DNA of 64,000 nucleotides. It comes from Bursaphelenchus xylophilus. Taxonomy: Eukaryota; Nematoda; Chromadorea; Rhabditida; Aphelenchoididae. The stretch covers positions 11,284,001-11,348,000 of the forward strand of contig CAJFCV020000004.1 in NCBI GenBank assembly GCA_904066235.2, given 5' to 3'. The notes under the pieces are model-generated. The model saw only the letters and a list, made by a program, of their open reading frames with translations, had not been told where the DNA came from and ran no database searches. The translations under genes were made by a program, and so were the position numbers. Every line of letters begins with the position of its first letter. Positions within the stretch are counted from its first letter, which is position 1. Below are positions 51,601-60,900 of the stretch, piece after piece.

Positions 51601-54360
51601 TTTTGATCATCCTCTTGAGTGCTCAAACTTTCCGCGAGACTTTTTCCAGACCATTTTTTCGATGGCGCCTCATCTGATATTCCAAAAATTTGGAATCGTT
51701 GATTCGTCGACAAAATCCTAGTTCTTCGTGCAGATTCTTCAAGGAAATGCTGCGTGACAGACTGACAAGACCGAGGGGACATACTGGGCGGTGGGATTAG
51801 GTCAAAATCGAAGACTTTTGGCGAGTTTAGGAACGAATCCTCCGTCTTCGTCGGCTGAAATCGAAGAAGACGGTGGGGATTCAGACTTGCTAGACTGTTT
51901 AATAGCTATTTTAGGACTTAATACAACACTATCATGTCACAAATCACCTTTTTAGACATTCTATCATCAAAAACTTATATTACACTTGACCTCATTTTTA
52001 AAATTTTATACTCACCTCTGGCTGAGCTTCCTTCTCTCGCAGATTCTTCTCATTCTGTTGTAGTCTCATTCTGATCTCTGGATTTTCGCCATTACACGGG
52101 ATAAAAGTCGTAAATTCCGTGGTCCAAAAGCACCATTGGCAAGTGACCGGATCATAGTAGTAATCGGTCTTCGGATCATAGTAAAATCCAGTGTTCGGTT
52201 CGTAAAAATAACCAGTAGTCGGTTCTAGTTGCAATACCCGCGGATCTGGCTTCGCTGGAAACAAAAAAAAATAAAAATTATATTACCCATGAGAAATTTA
52301 AACTACTCCTGACATAAACCCATATATTTCGCTTACGATAGATGGGGAAAACACCCAACGGTGTGGAGATTGTCTGTCGGTCATTTGGGTTGGGAGCACG
52401 ACCCATCTTGGACATCTGAATCGCATTGTAGGCCAGCATTGCGGCCGAATTTGTGGGGTCCTTCTGCACTTGCGAGGTGCTGACTCCGGTCTGACTTTTG
52501 ATCTGTTCGACCGAATCCGCCATTAAAACTTTGTTCAGGGATACCCGGGAGTAGGAGACGATCACCACACAGTTATTTATCTGCGGGACAATTCGATTGA
52601 AGGCCTGGAGGAAGTAGCTTGCTTCGTCGATGGACCTCATCTGCATCAGACAATATCTCTTCGAAGCGCCGAGGTGGACTCGCTGAATTGGAATGGACGA
52701 GTAAAGTGAGAAGGCTTGGATAATTCCGAGCTCATTCGCGGTGGCTGGGAGTTCTCGGACCAAGAGAGCTGAAAATTTTGACATTTTTATATTATGCATG
52801 ATTAATATCAAAAACAATACAAAAATGTAAATTTTTCACAGTCTTAACTTATAAAATTCACACACATTCAATTTCAGTCCTTCCCTGATTCGAAAAACCT
52901 CAAAACTTATTAAAAACAACAAAAATTTTATATTATCCATGACCCAACTTCAACTTACTATCGCAAGGCTCAGATCCCACCATACTGTATCCTTTGGCTT
53001 CCAGATCATCCGAATCCCTCTTGTTTATTCCGCATTTGAAGCAATTTTCACGTCGATTGAAATTGTTTATTCCGCACTTTGAACAGTTCCAATCGGCCGG
53101 GCCACCCGCCGTATTGCCTAACCTCGAATTATCCGGTGCATGCGGTTCCCGGGCGTACTCCAAGCGACAATTAAAGTTGTTGGGGAATTTGAGGAACCCC
53201 TGAAAAGCATTTATACATCTCTGTTTACCTAAAAGTCGAAGAAATTTTATAAATCCTTACATTGTTATACTTCATATACTCCTTGGCCTGATCGATAGTG
53301 CTGAATTCGATGAAACCAAAAGAGCGAGTGCCAGTGTCAGTCGGTTTGTGGATAATTCGGACATCAATCGGGCAAAAGCCATGTTGACTTATTATGATGT
53401 TCATTTCATCTCGGTCGATGGCTTCTGGGACGGTTGTCAACATGATTTTATTGGTTGCATTGGCATCCCGACCCTCTCGCCGAGGCTGAAAATGAAATAA
53501 ATTGTAGAATACGTCTGAACACCTCATACCGAAGCAATTTCACAAGTCAAAACGAGATTTTTAGACGTAAAATCGCTCTTACCGGAGATCTGCTCCTTCT
53601 GGGTGGAGTTCTTCGATAATTTCGGTCACGACTGTCCCTTCTTCTCCAAGAATCTCGATCATCACGTGGCGAACGGTCTCTGTAGTCTCTATCCCGATCA
53701 TCTCGAGGTCCGCGACGATCGTTGTAGTCGTTTCTACGCCTAAACAACAACAATAATACCAAGCGCAAAAATCTTACCAATCACGATCATCATCGTTTTG
53801 GGAGTTTCTAGAGGTCGTGGAACTGTCGTATGATCGCCTAGAAAGACGGATAATGTGCTAATTGCAAAGTTGTTGCAGTAATGAAACGGTTTTAGCCAAG
53901 TACAATCAGTCCTACCAATTTTGTTGTTCTCTATCGTCAAACCTTGGAGGAGGCCGCGAATAATCCGGTTGACTGTCTTTAGAACGCCAATCCCGACCAT
54001 TTCCTTCATTCACTGAGCCAGAGTTATTACCATAGCTGTCGTTTCGCCTGAAACAAAAAAAAATGCACCATGTGTAAGATAAATCAACAAAAAACATGAG
54101 AAATTGAACTAAATCAACGAAAAACCAATATAATAAAGCAAGGACATCGAGTTACACACAACATACCAACTCTGTCCCGGCTGCTGCGCGTAAGTGTCAG
54201 CCATATTCAACTCATTTGGAGATCGCCTAAACGACTAAAACAACATGAAAAAAACTCACCAATCCTCATCGGTCGCTGGCGGATACTGCTGTTGATCATA
54301 TGGGCGGTTCTCAAATGAGCGACCGTTGTTATTATAGCCGCTGTTAAAATAACCAGACAT
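48613..54360 (-). CDS. RBM5: RBM5/RBM10-type RNA-binding splicing regulator
   Basis: Nuclear splice-site choice factor. Main-form exons: 54360-54260, 54226-54167, 54047-53916, 53837-53778, 53739-53583, 53485-53261 (RRM1), 53199-52959 (RanBP2 zinc finger, WNCSKCGINNFNRRENCFKC), 52768-52337 (RRM2), 52254-52016 (OCRE repeats, GYFYEPNTGFYYDPKTDYYY), 50699-50619 (lysine-rich), 50365-50243, 49980-49908, 49669-49527 (C2H2 finger, CLLCQRQF..H..H), 49230-49101, 48985-48830 (G-patch, KLLKNMGWQEGTGLGK) and 48761-48613. All phases join; 833 residues, like the vertebrate proteins. The N-terminus is rich in Arg/Asp/Ser and WRS/WRN repeats. TATTTCAAG directly precedes the ATG, a likely trans-splice site. 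A skipped exon at 51854-50922 gives a second C-terminus. Confidence 0.93.
50922..51854 (-). CDS. RBM5: RBM5 alternative terminal or poison exon
   Basis: After the OCRE exon (which ends in phase 0) an acceptor at 51855 (GATTTCAG) opens a 311-codon frame in the correct phase, closing with TGA at 50922. It is long, acidic and Ser/Asn/Glu/Lys rich with no known domain (for example ENLKNIEGEDSVENSQLKGN). Use of this exon would replace the lysine-rich, C2H2 and G-patch regions by a 310-residue tail (about 859 residues total). Skipping it also joins in phase 0 (QPE to NPEAN). Its length and open frame argue for real coding use rather than retained intron. Confidence 0.65.
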   Translation of the reverse strand, partial: PTKTEDSFLNSPKVFDFDLIPPPSMSPRSCQSVTQHFLEESARRTRILSTNQRFQIFGISDEAPSKKWSGKSLAESLSTQEDDQKAQTTNVYNPIVRNLLKNAGSTPFERRKSGLNETFFSIHQLDTTYSPNFYAVNGVFNDTADQGESFKEAESLVDEKNPDFYIKNEEKVMDKVKNDQKMKKDVENLKNIEGEDSVENSQLKGNRSESKFDGNNNENSKRFEENDFSGNLNVTNSLLNYTEMEEECENIRNELEKPSKPLADQGFQGLAEDFTEDCPTPKLFRKITPKALFEAAKDDKENDHENQQRF

Positions 54361-54527
54361 CTTGAAATAGATCTGCTTTTACATTAAAAAATTAATATTG
54401 TTAATGATGGCAATGGATTATAAATTTACAACCAATTCAAAAGAGAAGTACTTCTTTTGCAAGGCAGTAAAATGTGTTTTCCTCGAAAGTTCGGAAGCAA
54501 GGATAAGTTGCGGCGGAGTGCCAAGAA
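54361..54527. promoter_or_regulatory. divergent promoter region between RBM5 and the ADAR-like gene
   Basis: The start codons are only 168-297 bp apart on opposite strands, so the two genes probably share one control region. No TATA box is evident; the segment is AT-rich on the RBM5 side. Confidence 0.5.
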
Positions 54528-57048
54528 ATGACCGCTAAATTATTTTCGTGGTGGGACGCAGAAACGAGCTCAGCGAAAGGAGAAAAGCTATCGAAAAACA
54601 TTGTTTTCGTTCGTATTTTATGTGAAAACTTTTGCTCTCGAGGAACTCAATCAAAAATGACCAAAGCAGCAGCTGGAGAGGCAATCGAAGTTGATAAAGT
54701 TGTTGATGTAGGTTCTTTGGTATAATATAGGATATTTTTTGTTTTTTGCTTTTTTATGTGTCCACTTGCTATTCCAAATTTTTCAGACAGTACGTTCGTT
54801 AAATCCTTTGAAAGAAGGAGAAGATCCGGAGGTGTTTGAAGAGGTTATCACAAGATTAGAAGATGCCATCGAGAACGGAGAGATTGCTACGCACACCGTG
54901 GACGACGACCAGGCCTACAAGGTCAAAGCCGCATACGCGGTATTCAACAAGCACTATTCGAAAGAACCTCCCGAATTCTACTGCTTCCAAATTCCTGTTT
55001 CCAAAGGTTCTGCGTAAGTCCTCTTGTATGGTATTTATTCTGTTTTTAGGGAGAAGTTCGTCGATATTCTACGCCATAATGGTTTTTTGTTGGTTGGAGA
55101 CAAGTGTAAGTCCAAGGCGGAGGCAAAGTTTGTTGTCATCTTGGGATTCCTCCGCCATAACGGCTTTCTGAACGAATACCTCGATAGAATCAAGAAGGAG
55201 AAGATTCTGGGAGGCGATTTGGGGCTGAAACGGAAGAACGGATCACACGAAGAGCAGGTAGGCACCTCCATAAGTTTATTAATTCGTATTTTAGCCGGAA
55301 GCAAAGAAGGATACACCAGCGCCATTGCAATTTGATCCTGCTGAAGGTCTGTCTCCTGGAACACAGTTCTTCCTGATCTCCAACAATAAGCCGCCAAATT
55401 CTTTGCTTAATGAAGTCCTGGTAACTAAAGGTCACAAGGCCGCTCAGTATTCTGTCACCGACACTAAGTAAGTGTTTATTTTTTCTTGTATCTTATTTTA
55501 GGTAAAGCTGTTCTAAAATTAGATTTTTCTTATTTTTAGTGGTGGATTTATTGCTGAATGTGTGGCAAACGAAGTGACTATTCGTGGAGTGGTTGCTAAG
55601 AGCAAGCAGCTTGCAAAGCACTCTGCTGCAAGGCTTATGATCAACTATTTGGTCAGAAGTGGAGATATCCCAACTCCAGAAGAGATCCATTTGAATCATT
55701 CTCAATTTGTTGCTCCAAAAACCTTTGAACAGTTCGCAAGACACATCTGTTTTGAAGCTCTGATCTCGGTAAGTAATTTACAATTTGCTTTTTTACTGTT
55801 TTAGGCAATCCAAGAGAATCCTCTGGCCTCTTTAACCGACACTCATCTGGCTGGAATCGTGATGGTGAATGCAGCCGACAGAAAGGCCACATTGATCGCT
55901 ATGAGCACCGGCTCATATTCAGGGCCTCAAATCTACAACAACGGATTTGATGTGAGGGATTGCGATGCGATTGTCACTTGTAAACGGGCTCTACAAAGGT
56001 ATCTTTTGAGATCCTGATATTACCCATGGTTTTCGGAAAAGGAAAATTTGAGTTTTTTAGATTTTTGATGAAAGAAGTTATCGTTTTCTGCGCCAATCCG
56101 GCAGCTTCGATCTTTTGTCAAGAAGAAAAATCGATTAAATTGAAGCTCCGCCCGAACGTCTCTTTCCACCTATATTGCAATTACAACCCCTTACCAGGCG
56201 AACAAACCTCCTCTTTGAGGACGAAGAAGCCAGTTGGGATTAACAAATTCGCACCTAGAAGGTTTGTCCCACTCTCGATGGTCACGGCGGACAAGATTTT
56301 GAAGTGGAATGTGATGGGAGTTCAAGGCGCCATCCTCACTCAATCCATGGAGCCAGTCTTCCTGAAAAGTATCATCGTTAATGCCAATGCCGACTACGAT
56401 GAGCTTCATTTGATGCTCTGTGGAAGATACAAGGACTCGAATGCCCCAAAAATTGTTATCATGCCTCCGGTAAGTTGATTTGGAAAGTTTTATTTTTCGA
56501 ATTTTAGATTGCTCCCTATGACCTTAATATTGCTCCATATCAACCAGGAGAACGTTACGGATTACTGTGGTCGATCACTGAACCCGATGAAACGAGTATT
56601 TTGTCGTGCTCGTCGGGATTCAACTGGGATGGGTGAGATTTTTGATTTTTTTGGGATGAGGTCATCATGGATAATATAATTTTTGATCGAATTTTGTTAT
56701 TCCTTGATGCAAGTGGAAGTTTAACTGAATTTTTAGGTCTCTTCTGTTTAAATTTTGGGTTGAAAAGCATTCTGGATGGCTGAAAAATTGAATTTTGTTA
56801 ATTAGACTGTGGATAATATAATTCTTACAATCTTTTTCAGATCCCCTTCAATTATCTCCCGAATTGGTCTGTTCAGCGTGGTGAAGAAGATTTACAAAGC
56901 ATTTGGAATGGACATTGGAGAAGCCCAGTATTTGGATATTAAACACGCCGCCAACACTATTGAATACTTCTCGAAATTGGGGGTCTTCAAAAGAACTCTA
57001 GAGGAGAGTAAACTCGGCACATGGATTCAGAAGAACAATCGTTGTTAA
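54528..57048 (+). CDS. ADAR-like dsRNA-binding pseudo-deaminase
   Basis: Exons: (54528 or 54657)-54707, 54787-55013, 55050-55257, 55295-55467, 55540-55768, 55805-55998, 56061-56469, 56508-56632 and 56841-57048. It has 607 residues from the ATG at 54657 or 650 from 54528. A dsRNA-binding domain spans exons 4-5 (LLNEVLVTKGHKAAQYSV..SKQLAKHSAARLMINYL); a weaker one may lie in exons 2-3. The C-terminal half is the adenosine-deaminase domain of ADARs (WNVMGVQGAILTQSMEP..IIVN). All catalytic positions are changed: DCHAE is DCDAI, the SPCG block is NPLPG, and the second zinc cysteine (MSCSDK) is MVTADK. It cannot bind catalytic zinc in the usual way. This matches the C. elegans ADR-1 type, an inactive dsRNA binder that guides an active partner. 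Poly(A) signal AATAAA at about 57155. Confidence 0.9.
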
Positions 57049-57215
57049 ACTTTTTTTTGGAGTAACTTATTGCAACGGATTTGGTTTTCATTTTTTAATG
57101 TAAATATGTGGACCTTGGTTGGCAGTAATTTATTTGTTTTGGACTGAAAGTTGTAATAAATAATGGATAAAGAAGTGTAATAGTGATGATGATATTTTAC
57201 TTGGCCAGGTGCTGC

Positions 57216-57827
57216 CGTTTAGAGCGAAGTTGTGAGCCTAATTGTCAGGGGTGGTCAGTGGGCCGGCCCGTGACGGGCCGGCCCAAACGGGCCGGCCGGG
57301 CTCAAAAATGGAAAATTATAAACGGGCCGGGCCCGTCACGGGCCGGGCCGCGGGCCTGGGGTTTTTTCCGGCCCGGCCCGTCTAAATTACAATGCCAAAC
57401 CGTTGGCATTCATTGTTTTCGCGCCGGGAAAATTAATTGATGTTGTTATAGTTGCTGTTTCTCAAGTTCTAACACGTTTACAAGTCTATAGTTCCATTAT
57501 AGAACCACAAAACTATCACATTGATCCTTTACTAGCTAGATCAACGCTTTTTTTGCCTCAGTTTAGATCCCGAGCCTGGGCGCAGTTCGCAGAACCCTCT
57601 ATAGACGGGCCTGCACGGGCCGGGCCTGGAAAAAGACTAGACGGGCCGGGCCGGTAATTAGACGGGCCGGGCCGGGCCAAGCCCGTCACGGGCCGGGCCG
57701 GGCCTGGAAAAAGACTAGACGGGCCGGGCCGGGCCGGTGATTAGACGGGCCGGGCCGCGGGCCGAAAATCGGAAAAATAGGGTCTGCTGACCACCCCTGT
57801 TTACAGCGAAGTTGTGAACCTAATTGT
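57216..57827. repeat. GC-rich GGGCCGGGCC element with hAT-like ends
   Basis: The core 57244-57799 is bounded by CAGGGGTGGTCAGTGGGCC and its mirror CTGACCACCCCTG. It is packed with ACGGGCCGGGCC and GGCCGGCCCG repeats in both orientations, hence many self-complementary hairpins. A 29-bp direct repeat (GTTTAGAGCGAAGTTGTGAGCCTAATTGT / GTTTACAGCGAAGTTGTGAACCTAATTGT) lies on both sides. Confidence 0.75.
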
Positions 57828-57931
57828 AGGTTTAGGACAAGTTTTCTCCTTTTGGGTCAAGTGTTCCTCTCAAATTTATATTTTTTTGGAAATAAAAAAT
57901 TGGAGTTTTTTAGAGAAGTTTGTGATAAACC

Positions 57932-60900
57932 ATGATCAATTTAGCAGCCAGTGTTCGAATTGTAAGTGATTTTTCTGGTCGGAGGTTTTTTCCGGCATTT
58001 TTTTTTGGTTTTTAGGTCGTTTTAGGTCAGGAGTAATAGAAATGATGGATAAAAAATGGCGTATTTCATCACCTAAAAATTCCAAATGAACGAAATTTGT
58101 AGTTCAAGATGTGAGACTGGAGTTGACAATATGGGCTTTTGTTTGGCAGCAATTTTTCCGTTAAAATCGTAATTTTTGGCGGAAAATGTCATGTTGAACA
58201 TGATGAATGGAAAAAATGGGAAATTTCGTCATTGAATATGGTGGAAATGGGTTTGTGAGGTATAGGGACTCGCAAACTAACTTTAAAATACAACGTTGAC
58301 TTCTCTCCGCATATATTTTTGTTAAAAATTAAGGTTTTTTGAGGTGATGTCGTCGGAATCATGGAGAAGATCAAAATTTGCGATTTTTTTCGTCGAATCT
58401 TCAAAAAAAACTCTAGTATTTTCTTTTAGGAAGAGCAATTTGCCTCGACAGTACCGGAAATCCTCCTTCCAGTCGCGCAGCCCGACGCTTCGAACCTATC
58501 TCAGTGGATTGTTAGAGCTGAAGCTCTCTCAAATTTGTTTCAATCCCTAGTCACTTCGAATTCCAACGTCTTCTGGTCCACGATATGTCTTCGTCCGGTG
58601 ATTCTCAGAGAGATCGACCACACTTTGGCCAACTTCCCATTCTTCGAAGACCTCGAGGACGGATCGATTTTGCGAAGAGCGGGTCAAACCAAGAAAATTG
58701 TGAATATTTTCCAAAATTTGTGGATTGTTTTTGTCCGATTGACTGTGAATTGGGAGTCTGAGGTGAGTCTTTACTTTTTTGAGCTTTTTTTTGTTTTTAG
58801 AATCGACATTTTTATATTAACTTACCTTATTCAAGGGTGTTTCCGAAGAAGAATATAAAAATAAAGCTGCGGAACACAAAATCATCACGCTGGAAAGGCT
58901 GAGGCTGGCTTCTGGATTGTTCAGCAAGAATTTCCCGGAGGTGATGAAAAGAATCATCGCAAGAATTCGCAAAATTTTACCAAGTTTGTTCAATTCTGTG
59001 CAAAAAGATCTGGAGGAGTTTCAAAATGTAAAAATTTTTTAAAAATCTGTTTTGTTAGCTCTTTAATGAGCATGAAAGATCATTTTAGTAACATTAAATT
59101 AACTTTCAGCACCTCCAAACCTTGTCCATTGAGGTCCGCTCAACTCATAATCGGATCTCAACTCATGAACCCCGAAAAACCGAAAATGTTTTGGAGTTTC
59201 TGGCGACATTGGAAGGTTATCGACGCAGAATTTTTTCTTGGTCTGAATTTCTCAGGTTCTTCCCGGAAATTCGATGTTCCGAGGAAATGGCGGGCATTAT
59301 TGCTGAGGCTTCCCAAGTCATCGATGAGTCATTAAACTCGAGAATTGTGATGAATTTGGGCGCGGAGTCGCAGGAAATCGCAATGTAAGTGGTTTTGAGC
59401 TACTTCGGAGGGATTTGTGACAAGAATTTGAAAAAAAAAATTATTTTTTTGACAAGATTACCTTATTTTTGATGATTTTGGATAATATTTAGGATTTTTT
59501 TGATGAGTACTTGTGTTTTTTTTGCATTTTTACTACTAATTTTTAATAATAATCTGCATTTTCAGCTCTCTAACCCGTCAAAAAGCCGCCGTTCTCCAAG
59601 CCCTGACCCATCTTTTTGTCCGGTTTTACGAACGATCCGATGAAACCGAACGAATCGAACTTTTATTTGGCCTACGCGATCAGTCAACGTATGTTTCGAT
59701 GGCTTGATTTTTATCGGATTTTTTTCGCTCCGTTCGCAAAGTTGCTGGAGTGATTTTCGGCGACATGCACTGTGCAGAAAAAGTCAGGGTGCGGGCGACA
59801 ACCCAAAAAAGCCGATTGCACAGTGCAAAAAACCGAAAATTGCACAGTGCAAAGTGAAATTTTGTTTTCGCGACATGCATTGTGCGAAAACAAAAGTTCA
59901 CCTTGCACTGTGCAGTTTCTTGCTTTTCGCACCGTGCAAAAGGCTTTTTCGGGCTGTCGCGCGCACCTTGATTTTTTTCTGCACCGTGCATGTCGCCGAA
60001 ATTATCGGTCTGTCGGGAAAAAAACGGCGATCGTCGCGCCTCCGAATCGCCCATCATCGCTTTGCGACTGCAAGCCGCGGCTTGGGATTTGGTGCGCGAC
60101 AGCGGCGAGGCGAGACATTTTGATGCGACGATCCGCCGTTATTTTTCCGACAGACTGATACATCAGCGACCATCGCTTTTTCAAAAGTGCGTAGGCTTTT
60201 TTCGGCCTGTTTTCGCACCGCACAGTGCAAGTTGCGCGACGTTATCCTTTTCGAAAAATTTCGCACTGTGCAATTTCTTTTCGCTCCGCCCAAAATCGCG
60301 ATTTTTTTCCTTATGCTTTTTTAATTTTTAATTCGAAATTTTATAATTTACCCCCTTTCAGGCTCCTTTGCCGACTTGAAGATCGTCTCAAAATCAAGGA
60401 CAAACTGCCATATCTAATCGAGAAGTCCCAAATGCCCGATCACGGCGCAATTATCAAACGAGAAATCGACAAAGCCATGGAAAAGAAGTCCAGAGAGGTG
60501 GTGGAAAATCTCGAAAATTCGGGGATGTTGGCTCATCTCGGCGATTTCATAAACCCAGTAGTTCAGGAGAATGTGGGAACGCTGAAGGATATTGTTCCAT
60601 ATTCGACCGAATTTTTGCATGTATGTTGGGAAAGGGAGGGCTTTTTGAATACGAAGAGGCCCTGGGGGTTAATCAAATCGTATAAAATTACAGTACAGCC
60701 TCTGCGCAACGAATCGCAATGGGCAAAAAGATTTGTTTGTTATAGAAGGGATTTGTTCTATGGCCGTTCATTTTTGGCCTGAAATTGCCTCTTAACACCG
60801 CAAAAAATGTTCGTTATATAAAGGTTTTGTGGTATGGCATGTATGTTGGAAAGGGAGGGCTTTTTGAATAAGAAGGGGCCCTGGGGTTGATCAAATTGTA

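Noticed and set aside
57183..57657. Proline/glycine/arginine-rich frames
   Set aside because: They are translations of the GGGCCGGGCC repeat in several frames.
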